Positions 1 to 9,261 of a stretch of DNA of 64,000 nucleotides are shown here, piece after piece. Within the stretch, counting starts at the first letter, position 1. Each line of letters begins with the position of its first letter. The stretch comes from Atriophallophorus winterbourni. Lineage: Eukaryota > Platyhelminthes > Trematoda > Plagiorchiida > Microphallidae. The notes beneath the pieces were generated by a model. That model was not told where the DNA came from and did not search any database. It saw nothing but the letters and a program-made list of their open reading frames with translations. The stretch lies in NCBI GenBank assembly GCA_013407085.1, contig JACCGJ010001914.1, positions 62,001 to 126,000 on the forward strand. Direction: 5' to 3'. Both the position numbers and the translations under genes were made by a program.

Positions 1-71
1 AATTACGCCAGTAATAAAATCAGCTTGTATTTTTCGACTGAACTATCATTACTCACATTTTACCGATAGAT

Positions 72-1403
72 ATGAGTTCAAAAAATACCTGCTTCAACGG
101 AAAATGCGGCAAAATGGTGGCTAAGGGCATCGAGTGCACAGCTTGCAAGCGTTGGGCTCACCCTAGCTGCTCAGGCATACATAAATCTCACTACGGGATT
201 TATGCAAAATACCGCTGGTTGCAGTGGTATTGTTCCGGCTGTCACGAGGCTGCCACTGACGCCGCTTGCCAAAAGCCAAGGAATAGAGTGACGTCGCGAA
301 GCTCGTCAGATTTTGCAGCCGCCCAATCGTATGCATCTGTGGTGAGAGCAAATATAAGTTCTGAGACTACAGCAGGCAACGCTATAGCGCACAAATCTAG
401 CCGGCTGCAATGTTCTTCCAAGCAAGCTACCTCTCCTAAGGTGGTAAATAGAGCCAGGACTTCAAGAAAGCGTGCTATCAAAAAGGCGGAAAAAAGGGCA
501 TCCCCTGATAATGTAGACGTAGCTATCCAGTTACCTAGTCCTTCAAAGCAAGCTTCCTCTCCGAAGGTCGTAAACGTAGCCCAAACTCCGAAAAAACGTA
601 CCAAGCAAGGTAAAGCCCATACTCAACGGAAGAAACATGGAAATGTTGCTGGCTCACCCGACCTGGATAAAATTATCCAGGAATTAAACGGTTTGCGTAA
701 GCAAGTTGAGTCACTAAACGGCACTTCTTATTATTCTCCAAAAACTAGAACCCGAAATGTTCTAGTTTTTAATCGAGCGGAGCCTTTTATTAGGGAATCA
801 AAAAGTCGAAGAGATTTTGATCGCAGATGTATTAGCGATCTCATCCGGATGGCAGGTCTAAAGCCTTCTACTCCCATGGTGCGAGTTCACCGTGTAGGGA
901 GATGGAAGATGGATAACCGCCCTAGGCCAATACTGGTAGAATTCAAGTACCAGGCGGATCGGGATGCGTTATTGTCTAGGGCTGAATACATCGCCACAAC
1001 AACTCTAGACAAGCTTCAGGTTAAGCCAGACAACCCTCCATCTCATATTAGACAAAACCCTTCCGCTCCACATAGGAGAAACTTCGCTTTAAGGACATCT
1101 GCTATCCGTAAGACTGATGCAAACCGTAGCGCTAGTGAATCCGTTAAGATCTTACCGAAAAGCTCATCGCTACGAGTCTGGCTGTCCGGATTAGACGACG
1201 TTGACGCGCTTATCGAAAATGAAGATGGGAGCCAAGCAAATTTCTCTAGTTGTTGCTCTTCGATAGAGGCGGCCTCAATCTTCAGTCAACGGTCCGTAAC
1301 ATCCATGCAAGAGGTTGTTGAACCAGATACTCCTGCTTTAAGTAGCACGCCAAAAAACGTGCACCTCCCTCGGGTGCTTCGACCGAGGGCCAATCAGGGT
1401 TAG
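72..1403 (+). CDS. LINE ORF1 protein, PHD-like zinc finger plus RRM-like region (family A)
   Basis: A 443-residue open frame starting at ATG 72. Residues about 6-58 hold a Cys4-His-Cys3 type finger (CxxxxC, then ECTACKRWAHPSC, then WYCSGC), as in PHD fingers of CR1-group ORF1 proteins. Residues about 100-200 are basic and contain an internal duplication (SKQATSPKVVN and SKQASSPKVVN). A short heptad-like stretch (LDKIIQELNGLRKQVESL) suggests a coiled coil. Residues about 225-310 resemble the RRM-like nucleic-acid-binding domain of LINE ORF1 proteins (NVLVF near its start, PILVEF near its end). By family knowledge it coats the element RNA. The 3' end overlaps the ORF2 frame by 58 nt, and a candidate slip site lies inside the overlap. 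Confidence 0.85.
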   Translation: MSSKNTCFNGKCGKMVAKGIECTACKRWAHPSCSGIHKSHYGIYAKYRWLQWYCSGCHEAATDAACQKPRNRVTSRSSSDFAAAQSYASVVRANISSETTAGNAIAHKSSRLQCSSKQATSPKVVNRARTSRKRAIKKAEKRASPDNVDVAIQLPSPSKQASSPKVVNVAQTPKKRTKQGKAHTQRKKHGNVAGSPDLDKIIQELNGLRKQVESLNGTSYYSPKTRTRNVLVFNRAEPFIRESKSRRDFDRRCISDLIRMAGLKPSTPMVRVHRVGRWKMDNRPRPILVEFKYQADRDALLSRAEYIATTTLDKLQVKPDNPPSHIRQNPSAPHRRNFALRTSAIRKTDANRSASESVKILPKSSSLRVWLSGLDDVDALIENEDGSQANFSSCCSSIEAASIFSQRSVTSMQEVVEPDTPALSSTPKNVHLPRVLRPRANQG

Positions 1404-4212
1404 TTTCAGAAGCACGCAAAACCAGCGCCCCAGTGCTGTACGCTAATGTGTGCAGCATAAGGAATAAGTGGGCTGACCTCTCTCTTCGTGTGGCTGAGTT
1501 GCACCCCCGGGTTATAGCGCTTTCTGAGACATGGCTGTCCGCGCTTGACGATGTGCCAACAAACATCAGCGAGCAGTATCTCGTCATTAGATGCGATAGA
1601 CCTGGCGACAGGAGAGGCGGTGGCGTTGCACTCCTCCTAGAGTATGGCTTGCACAATACAGGAACGGGTATATCCCTAACCAGTGAAAACGTCCAAGTTG
1701 TTACGAGTATCCTGACTTGCTACAAGTCAGCCCTCGCAATTGCTTGTGTCTACGTCACACCCAGTGCAGCCCAGCAGGAGATTACACAGCTGATTGAGAC
1801 GCTCGACAGGTTGTTTCAATCAGCTCCCAGCGTACTCATCTTAGGTGATTTAAACCTCCCGGACATAAATTGGGCCGTCTCTGTAGGTTTAGTCACCAAG
1901 CAATCCGAAATGTTTCTCGAATGGCTCCATGATCATGCGCTGCATCAGCATGTGAGTGATCCTACGAGGTTTCGTAATGGGTGTACTCCATCCACTCTCG
2001 ACCTAGTATTGTCGTCCCAGCCCGAAGCCGTTAGATTCTTAAAATACCTACCACCGCTCGGCAAAAGCGATCACGTAATGATAAGCTTCGAAGCGGTACT
2101 GCGGTTTCACAAACCTACTGCTCGCCCTAGACGAAATTTTAGGCTTGTAGACTGGGATTTTCTTCTACAGACTTCAAAATCTTTCTTTCAGTTCTCTAAC
2201 GATTTTAATGTAAGTGAAAACTGGGATAGAATTTGTAAGTATCTTAAGGAGTTACAAGACAAGCACGCTCCGCTGCAAGTCGTGAAAAAGCATCATAGGC
2301 CGCCCTGGTGGACTCCTCGAGTTCGTCGGTCTACCCGTAAACGAGATCGTTTATGGCGGCAATATAAGCTATCTCTTACTTCTGGTTCTTGGGTCCGATA
2401 CAAAACCGCTCGGAACTCTTGTGTTAAAATACAGCGTTTGCTCAAACAGGAGTTTGAGTTATCCTTAGCTAGGGATGCTAAATCCAATCCCAAAAGATTT
2501 TATAGCTACGCTCAATCGAAAGGAAAAACCAGGGAAAACATTGGAGATTTAAATCTGGAGGACGGAAAATAGCCGATACCGACCTGTCTAAGGCGAGTGC
2601 CTTCTCTAGGTTCTTCAGTGGCGTTCAGAGACGTGATAATTCTTTAATTGCTCCGTCTAGCTCGTTTAATCTACTACCTGGCGCTCCTGCACTAGATGAG
2701 TTGTCCTTCATGGAATCCGAGGTGTATGAAGCACTTATCCATGTTCGCGTCAACAAAGCTGAGGGACCAGACGGTATCCACTCGATTATGCTGAAGAATC
2801 TTGCCCCAGTGCTTACAGAACCCTTATGCAAGCTCTTCAATTCATGCTTGAACATGGGAGTGGTTCCTAGTGAATGGAAAGAAGCTATAATCGTGCCAAT
2901 ACACAAGGGTGGTTGCAGCTCAACTGTTGGTAACTATAGACCTGTCAGCCTGACTAGCATCGCCTCGAAAGTAATGGAAAAACTGCTGCGTGACAAAATC
3001 TGTCAGCATCTTTGTCGGCATTCTCTACTGAGTGTAACTCAGCATGGATTTCTTAAGGGTAGATCCTGCCTGACAAACCTTCTTAGTTTTCTCAATACTG
3101 CCACTAAAAGGATGGATGAAGGGAAGCCTGTCGAAGCCCTCTACCTAGACTTCAGCAAGGCTTTTGATTCCGTAAACCACCGCCTTCTAGAGATTAAGCT
3201 AGCAGCAAAAGGCATTCGGGGTAGTCTACTTGCTTGGATAAAGGCCTTCCTAACAGGTAGGACATTCCGAGTTAGGGTAGGATCTACGCTGTCGAATGAA
3301 ACCGACGTGATCAGTGGTGTACCCCAAGGTTCGGTACTTGGTCCTCTTCTATTCCTGATTTTCATCGATGACTTGTCCTCTGCATTGAAGTGCCCATGCT
3401 TCATTTTTGCGGATGATGTGAAATTCATCGGATCAACGGACGAAGATACCTTGATGCACGACCTTGAACGGGTCATAAACTGGTCACACCAGTGGGACCT
3501 CCCACTTAACCTTAATAAGAGCCAACTCTTGTCAGCACTGGTTGATAAGATTTCAGTTCAGGTGTCGGGCAATTCTCTCACTGTAAGCGCCACACAGCGT
3601 GTTAAGGATTTAGGAGTACTAGTTAGGACGGACTTCAAATGGGAGGACCAATGCGCCGCTGCAGCTCAACGTGCTCGCAAAGTTCTCTTTCGGCTGAGAT
3701 CCGTGTTATCCAGCAGAAGACCCGAGGTATTCCTGCCCCTTTACAAGGCATTAGTTAGGCCGCATTTAGAATATTGTGTCCAGGCGTGGTGCCCTTACTA
3801 CAAGAAGGATATCGTTCAACTCGAAAGCGTACAGCGTCTCGCAACTCGCATGATTGAGGGTCAGCGAGGGAAACCTTACGCTGCACGCCTAAAGTCCCTA
3901 GATCTTTTTTCACTTACGCGCCGTCGTTTGAGAGGTGACTTAATTGAAACCTTTAAGATCTTGAAGGGGTTAAGTGGCGTTAGCATGACCGACTTCTTTG
4001 CCTTAAGTCCTGAGCTGGGCACCCGGGGCCATTCACTCAAACTTGCTAAGGAGCGATGTAGACTAGACTCCAGGAAAACTTTTTCAGCCTCAGGGTGGTA
4101 AATTTCTGGAACCGGCTTCCAGAAGAACTTATATCCTGCAGTTCTGTCGTAAGTTTTAAGCAGGGTTTGGACCGCATCTGGGGTAAGCTTTTTCCTGAAT
4201 TCTCCCCCTAAT
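1346..4212 (+). pseudogene. LINE ORF2 endonuclease-reverse transcriptase, two 1-nt frameshifts (A1)
   Basis: The APE-type endonuclease spans about 1433-2090 (LYANVCSIRNKW, ALSETWLS, GDLNLPDINW, LDLVLS, KSDHVMISF). The RT follows at about 2700-3960 (GPDGIHSIMLKN, NYRPVSLTS, LDFSKAFDSVNH, GVPQGSVLGPLLF, FADDVKF). The C-terminus contains RPHLEYCVQAW. A single G appears lost at about 2568: the related A2 copy reads GKVADTDLSKA where A1 has GK-stop, and A1 resumes one base later in the new frame. A second loss lies in a T run near 4079, after which the conserved NFWNRLPEELIS end continues to a TAA near 4210. Otherwise no stops interrupt it. As sequenced it cannot make full-length ORF2. Confidence 0.85.
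1352..1389 (+). promoter_or_regulatory. Candidate -1 ribosomal frameshift signal at ORF1/ORF2 junction (A1)
   Basis: In the ORF1 frame the codons CCA AAA AAC give the canonical slip heptamer A_AAA_AAC at 1352-1358. After an 8-nt spacer (1359-1366), CCCTCGG (1367-1373) pairs perfectly with CCGAGGG (1383-1389) around a 9-nt loop. A -1 slip puts the next codon at 1358, in the ORF2 frame. That frame is open from 1346 (stop TAG at 1343-1345) through the endonuclease. The first endonuclease residues lack a nearby ATG, which fits a fusion. Translation by frameshift is inferred. Confidence 0.65.
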
Positions 4213-4266
4213 TTTTATGCAAGATTAGGTTGTTCACCATTTTTGTCGTTGTTTGGTAAGTAAGTA

Positions 4267-4315
4267 AATGCTAAAGTTCTGTTTGTTTAATACACAACTC
4301 TTCTTTAGCTGACCT
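4267..4315. other. Short unassigned spacer
   Basis: AT-rich sequence between the A1 tail and the SINE-like repeat. I see no feature in it. Confidence 0.4.
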
Positions 4316-4568
4316 CTCACCGTACTGGTGAGGAGAAATGTATTGTTATCTTTCCAGCCTCATTCATTACGTGGTGCTTCCTAAATACAACCCGGATAAT
4401 CCCTTGGCATCGCGATCGTCGAGGATATCCAAACCACAATAAGAATAAACGCTTCGGCGGTGGTGGTTGCTTCTCTGCAGCTTTCCACCGAAAGAAATTC
4501 TGGACGCTCGATTGGCTCGTTCGCCACTTACTGTCCTGTGCAACTGAACTGAACTGAACTGAACTGAA
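4316..4568 (+). repeat. SINE-like dispersed repeat S, copy 1
   Basis: About 250 bp, GC-richer than its surroundings. It starts with a small hairpin (CCTcTCACC, then GGTGAGG) and ends in a pentamer tail (CTGAA)n at about 4543-4568. A diverged inverted relative lies at 12715-12965. It shares the head (TCTCACCG followed by GAGAAA), the motif GAGGATA.CCAAA, a GGTGG-rich block, and CAACTGAA near the tail. It has no coding capacity. The size, the simple 3' tail and the dispersal fit a SINE. I could not find convincing pol III A and B boxes, so the type is tentative. Confidence 0.5.
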
Positions 4569-6219
4569 TTAAGTCACCTCCTAAACGACGGCGCCTAAGG
4601 GAGAAAAGATCGAGAGACATTAGGCGCACAGCGTACGGTTTCCCTCGCTGACCTTCAATCATGCGAGTTGCGAGGCGCTGTACGCTTTCAAGTCGAAGGA
4701 TGTCCTTTTTGTAGTGAGGACACCAGGCCCAAACACAGTATTCAAGATGCGGCCGAACTAATACCTTGTACAGTGGCAGGAATTCATCGGATCTTCTGCT
4801 CGATAACACTGATTTCGGCCGAAAAAGTACCTTGCGTGCACGCTGATCCGCAGCGGCACATTGGTCCTCCATTTGAAGTCAGCCCTAACCAGTACACCCA
4901 AATCCTTAACACACTGTGTGGCGTTGACACTGAGGGAATTCCCCGACACCTGGACCGAAATCTTATCAACCAATGTTGACAAGAGTTGGCTCTTATTTAG
5001 GTTCAGTGGGAGATCCCACTGGTATGACCAGTTTATGATCCGCTCAAGGTCGTGCATCAAGGTATCTTCATCCGTTGATTCGATGAATTTCCCATCATCC
5101 GCGAAAATGAAACATGGGTACTTCAATTCAGAGAACAAGTCATCTATGAAAATCAGGAATAGAAGAGGACCAAGTACCGAACCTTGGGGTACACCACTGA
5201 TCACGTTGGTTTGATTCGACAGCGTACATCCTACTCTCACGCGGAATGTCCTACCTGTAAGGAAGGCCTTTATCCAAGCAAGAAGACTACGCCGTATGCC
5301 TTTGGCTGCAAGCTTATTCTCTAGAAGGCGGTGATTTACGGAATCGAAAGCCTTGCTGAAGTCTAGGTAGAGGGCTTCGACAGGCTTCCCTTCATCCATC
5401 CTTTTAGTGGCAGTATTGAGAAAGCTAAGGAGGTTAGTCAGACAGGATCTACCCTTAAGAAATCCATGCTGAGTTACACTCAACAGAGAATGCCGACAAA
5501 GATGCTGACAGATTTTATCACGCAGCAGTTTTTCCATTACTTTCGAGACGGTGCTGGTCAGGCTGACCGGTCTATAGTTACCAACAGTTGACCTGCAACC
5601 GCCTTTGTGTATTGGCACGACTATGGCTTCCCTCCACTTACTGGGAACAACTCCTAGTTGCAGGCATGAATTAAAGAGCTGGCAAAACGGTTCGGCAAGC
5701 ACTGAGGCAAGATTTTTAAGCATAATTGAGTAGATGCCGTCCGGTCCCTCAGATTTGTTGACCCGAACATGGATAAGTGCGTCAAACACCTCAGCCTCAT
5801 TGAAGGACAACTCATCTAATACATGGACACCAGGTGTCAGGTTAAGCAGACCTGACGGTGCGTTTGAAGAATTATCCCGTCGTTGAACGCTACTGAAAAA
5901 CCCTGAGAAGGCAGTCGCCTTAGACAGGTCGGTATCGGCAACTTTTCCGTCCTCCAGTTTCAAATCCCCTATGTTTTCCCTAGTTTTTCCTTTTGACTGT
6001 GCGTAGCTATAAAACCTTTTCGGGTTGGATTTAGCATCTCTAGCTAGAGATAACTCAAAATCCTGTTTGAGCACACGTTGTAATTTAACACAGGCATTCC
6101 GAGCGGTTTTGTAGCGGGCCCAAGAACCAGAAGTAAGGGATAGCTTATATTGTCGCCATAGACGATCCCGTTTACGGGTAGACCTACAAACTCGAGGAGA
6201 CCACCAGGGTGGCCTTCGA
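4569..6219 (-). pseudogene. Family A ORF2, reverse transcriptase half (A2)
   Basis: Reads from RPPWWSPRV near 6216 through the complete RT core: EGPDGIYSIMLKN, NYRPVSLTS, LDFSKAFDSVNH, SGVPQGSVLGPLLF and FADDGKF (FADDVKF in A1). A single G appears lost at about 4868-4872: A1 has TGGGAGGACC where A2 has TGGAGGACC. The frame then shifts and continues through LEYCVWAWCP to GGDLI, where the element is truncated. It lacks the last ~60 residues. The frameshift and the 3' truncation make it non-functional. It is closely related to A1 over the RT. Confidence 0.85.
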
Positions 6220-9200
6220 TTCAAAGTGATTCAAAGTTGTAATGGTCTAAAAAGCATTTAGCTTAACAATAACCATAGGATGGAGTTATGAGGTATATAC
6301 AATAAAAAAGAAGAACAGGAAAACTCATGTAGTGTAAATCGTATCAAAGTTTGGGTTGTCTCTCAAGTGTTTGTCCAAATTAGCTTTAAAAATATCCAGG
6401 TTGGCTGAGTGTGTAACAGTGGAGGGGAGGGTGTTCCATGTGAAACTTACACGTACAGCATACGAATATCTTCGACAGTTCAGTCTTGAAGTGGGAATAA
6501 GCACTGAAAGTTCATGTTTCCGACTGGCACGGGGTGGCGAGCGTGTGAAAAGTTTGGACAAGGGATGGTTAGGGACGTGCATAATATTGTACATCAGTAT
6601 GAGGTCACCTCTTAGTCGACGACAGCGAAAGTCGAAAAGATTGAGACTCCTCAAACGTTCTTCATATGGTTTAGCAGCTAGTCCGGGTACAAGCTTTGTG
6701 GTTCGGTGGTAAATACGCTGCAGAAGATTGATGTCTTTCTGAATCCAGGGTGACCAAGCCTGAACAGCGTACTCCATCGCTGGTCTCAGATAGGTGTTCA
6801 TGATACGGGGCACCGACTGATTGGAGAATCTGCCGAAAATTCGTCTCAATAACGCCAATACTTGTGACGCCTTTTTGTATGCCGCTTTGCACTGCAGTGA
6901 AGTCTTCAGACTTGAACTGGTCCAAACACCCAAATCCTTCTCTTCAGTTGTCCAGACGAGTTGGTGGGACCCAAGAGTGTAGTTGTAATTAACAGTCTTT
7001 CCAATGTTTAACGCCTTGCACTTTTGGAAGTTGAATGGTAGTTTGTTTCTCAAAGACCAATCGTGCAATGTGTTTAGATCCTTCTGCAAAGTTTCACAGT
7101 CATCATTGGTACGTATGCTTCTCCAAAGCTTTATATCGTCTGCAAATAACATAATCTTGCATTTAACACGCTCGGGAATGTCGTTTGCGTAGATCAAAAA
7201 CAAAATCGGTCCGAGGACCGAACCCTGGGGCACTCCGCTCGTAATTTTGAATGGTTTCGATAAGGCGCCGTCAACTCTGACTTGGGCACTCCTGTCGCGT
7301 AAATAGTTTTCTAGCCAAGCAAGAAGTTTTCCTGTTATCCCGTGCAATTCAAGTTTCTGGATTAAAATACTATGATTGACGCGGTCGAAAGCCTTTGACA
7401 TGTCTAAAAAGCATGCGTGGATGGAGTAACCATTGTCCACACACTCAGTCCAGTCGTTTAAGGTGAGCAAGAGGTTAGATAGACATGAGTGATGTTTCCT
7501 GAAACCGTGCTGTTCAGTCGCAAGCAGTCTATTGTTTTCGAGGTGATGGGTGATCTTTTCCGCTACTAAACTCTCTAGCACTTTAGAAATTACTGGCAAC
7601 AACGTAACTGGTCTATAGTTCGCAGCGTCAGATCGACTCCCGCCCTTGTAGATTGGTGTGATGATGCCAGATTTCCATTCCGCGGGAACGATACTATTTT
7701 CGAGCGAAATTTGGAATAATGTGCTGAGTGGACCACACAATGAGGATGCGCATCGTTTGAGGATAAAAGGAGTGATTCCATCTGCTCCTGGTGACTTTGC
7801 GGTATTCAAACGAAGAAGTTTGAGCATGACACACTCATTGTTTATTGAGATTTCATTTAGTATTTCATTGGAAAAGCCAATCGAATGCAGCGTAAGATGC
7901 ACTGATTCCTTGGGGCAAAAAACTTTGCAGTAGTAACCTGCAAGAACTTCGGCAGCCTCGAACGCAGTCGTAGTTAGACCATGAGGTGTGCGTAGTGCTG
8001 AGATTCCAGGCTTAATTTTTGATGTAGTGTTAACGATCTGGTACAGGACTTTGGGGTTCCGCTCCATCATGGTCAGTAGTCTTGCCTGATGAGACTGCTT
8101 ATCCTCGGTGATAAGAGAGGTGACCTTGTTCCTCAACAGACGATATGTTTCCCAATTATCTGGCATCGGATTGTGGACATAGTTTCTCCATGCATCGTTG
8201 CGTATCTTAATCCACTTCCTTGTGCGGCTTCTCAACGTGAAGGTAAATCGTTTTTTCGCTGTCTTTGGCACAAATCTGGAATGTAGGTTTATTTCATCAC
8301 ACAGCTTCTCTTTGAAGTTTACCCAAGAACGATGCACGTCCGTGGTGTCTGGTTTCCAGTCAGAAATCGTTCGAAGAGCATTGTGAAGACTTCCAATATC
8401 CAGTTGTAGTTTTGTTTTGTTGATGTCATTCGTTCTCTCAGCTTGACAAACATAATCGAATAAGAGGACCAGGTGGTCGCTAGAACCCAATGGAGTTTCG
8501 TAGCTCAGATTTTCGACGGCATGTTCCTCACTCGTTAGTATTAGATCCAGGACAGATGGCATGTTACCATCTCTATATCTAGTGTTATCGAAGACGTGGT
8601 TATAAAAAGGAATATCGAAGATCAGTTCTTGAAACGCATCGTCGAGCGAATTCGTTGAAAGAGCATTATTCTTCATCAAGTTTGGAAGGTTGAAGTCTCC
8701 CATAACCAGGAGTGGCGTTTGAAATCTGGCAGCCAGAAGTCGAATTTTCTGGAGTAGTTCAACATTGTGCGCATCACTTGCGCTTGGAGCCCGATAAATC
8801 ACGCCAACAATGCAATCATCTCCAGTAGTCAGCTTAATTGAGCACCACAGAGTATCCTGTACACGTAGGTCAATATCGTCAATTTCTCTGCAGGATAACT
8901 GTTGGTTGTAGTAAAGTGCTACGCCACCGCCGCGTCCCACACGGTCTTGACGGAGAAGACACATTCCTTTTAATGCCAATTCATTGTCTGATAAATGAGG
9001 TTCAAACCATGTTTCGGTAATTGCAACTAAGTCCGGTGAGTGCTGTGTACATACGGTATCAAGCTCCTGTATTTTGTTTCTCAGACATTGCGCGTTTGTA
9101 TAGAGACACTTTATGGTTCTATGGGTTAACAATGATGGACAATGTGGAAGACTAGTTTTAGTTCCAAGTTGTGATATGTTTGGCAAATATTGAGGGTTGG

Positions 9201-9261
9201 TATGCATAAATTCAATCCGGTTCACAGTATACAGCTGAGGCGTTTAAGTCTTTTCTACTTT
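6220..9261 (-). mobile_element. CR1-like family B copy B2, 5'-truncated, nested in A2
   Basis: A 3.04-kb LINE inserted in the same orientation as its host element A2. The 3' terminus is on the minus strand at 6220-6240 and consists of two tandem 10-mers (CTTTGAATCA, CTTTGAATCG), matching the tails of B1 (25860-25877) and B3 (28140-28160). The 5' junction near 9261 is where family A sequence resumes, so the copy lacks ORF1. Only an imperfect short target duplication is visible. B2 is younger than A2 because it interrupts it, and it carries no frame breaks in ORF2. Confidence 0.85.
6325..9207 (-). CDS. LINE ORF2 endonuclease-reverse transcriptase, full-length open frame (B2)
   Basis: About 960 codons without interruption. 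The N-terminal APE endonuclease includes YTNAQCLRNKIQELD, AITETWF, GGGVALYY, GDFNLPNL, LDLILTS and GSSDHLVLLFDY. The central RT includes SPGADGITPFILK, NYRPVTLLPVISK, LDMSKAFDRVNHS, SGVPQGSVLGPILFLIYANDI and FADDIKLW. The C-terminal region has RPAMEYAVQAWSPW and ends with SRLNCRRYSYAVRV. It nicks target DNA and copies the element RNA by target-primed reverse transcription (family knowledge). I chose the ATG at 9207; the open frame extends to about 9225 with no earlier ATG, and the real N-terminus may come from an ORF1 fusion lost by truncation. It is the most intact RT in the window. Confidence 0.85.
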   Translation of the reverse strand: MHTNPQYLPNISQLGTKTSLPHCPSLLTHRTIKCLYTNAQCLRNKIQELDTVCTQHSPDLVAITETWFEPHLSDNELALKGMCLLRQDRVGRGGGVALYYNQQLSCREIDDIDLRVQDTLWCSIKLTTGDDCIVGVIYRAPSASDAHNVELLQKIRLLAARFQTPLLVMGDFNLPNLMKNNALSTNSLDDAFQELIFDIPFYNHVFDNTRYRDGNMPSVLDLILTSEEHAVENLSYETPLGSSDHLVLLFDYVCQAERTNDINKTKLQLDIGSLHNALRTISDWKPDTTDVHRSWVNFKEKLCDEINLHSRFVPKTAKKRFTFTLRSRTRKWIKIRNDAWRNYVHNPMPDNWETYRLLRNKVTSLITEDKQSHQARLLTMMERNPKVLYQIVNTTSKIKPGISALRTPHGLTTTAFEAAEVLAGYYCKVFCPKESVHLTLHSIGFSNEILNEISINNECVMLKLLRLNTAKSPGADGITPFILKRCASSLCGPLSTLFQISLENSIVPAEWKSGIITPIYKGGSRSDAANYRPVTLLPVISKVLESLVAEKITHHLENNRLLATEQHGFRKHHSCLSNLLLTLNDWTECVDNGYSIHACFLDMSKAFDRVNHSILIQKLELHGITGKLLAWLENYLRDRSAQVRVDGALSKPFKITSGVPQGSVLGPILFLIYANDIPERVKCKIMLFADDIKLWRSIRTNDDCETLQKDLNTLHDWSLRNKLPFNFQKCKALNIGKTVNYNYTLGSHQLVWTTEEKDLGVWTSSSLKTSLQCKAAYKKASQVLALLRRIFGRFSNQSVPRIMNTYLRPAMEYAVQAWSPWIQKDINLLQRIYHRTTKLVPGLAAKPYEERLRSLNLFDFRCRRLRGDLILMYNIMHVPNHPLSKLFTRSPPRASRKHELSVLIPTSRLNCRRYSYAVRVSFTWNTLPSTVTHSANLDIFKANLDKHLRDNPNFDTIYTT

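Larger units (their letters stand above)
1..4266 (+). mobile_element. CR1-like non-LTR retrotransposon, family A copy A1
   Basis: Two-ORF LINE. ORF1 (72-1403) has a PHD-like zinc finger and an RRM-like region. ORF2 has an apurinic-type endonuclease followed by reverse transcriptase. The 5' end may lie outside the window; bases 1-71 would be 5' UTR. After the RT C-terminus (stop near 4210) a short 3' UTR runs to a TAAG-repeat tail near 4251-4266, which I take as the 3' end. GC content is visibly higher than in the flanking AT-rich DNA. The copy is nearly intact but has two 1-nt frameshifts in ORF2. Family A is also seen inverted at 4569-10199. Clade placement (CR1/Jockey group) rests on the endonuclease and RT motifs and the ORF1 zinc finger. 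Confidence 0.85.

Noticed and set aside
4316..4568. Hammerhead ribozyme-containing SINE, as known from schistosomes
   Set aside because: I looked for the conserved CUGAUGA and GAAA core in this repeat and did not see it.
9207..9225. Start of B2 ORF2 at a GTG at 9225
   Set aside because: GTG is not an expected start in an animal nuclear element. The first ATG is at 9207, and the true start may be an ORF1 fusion.
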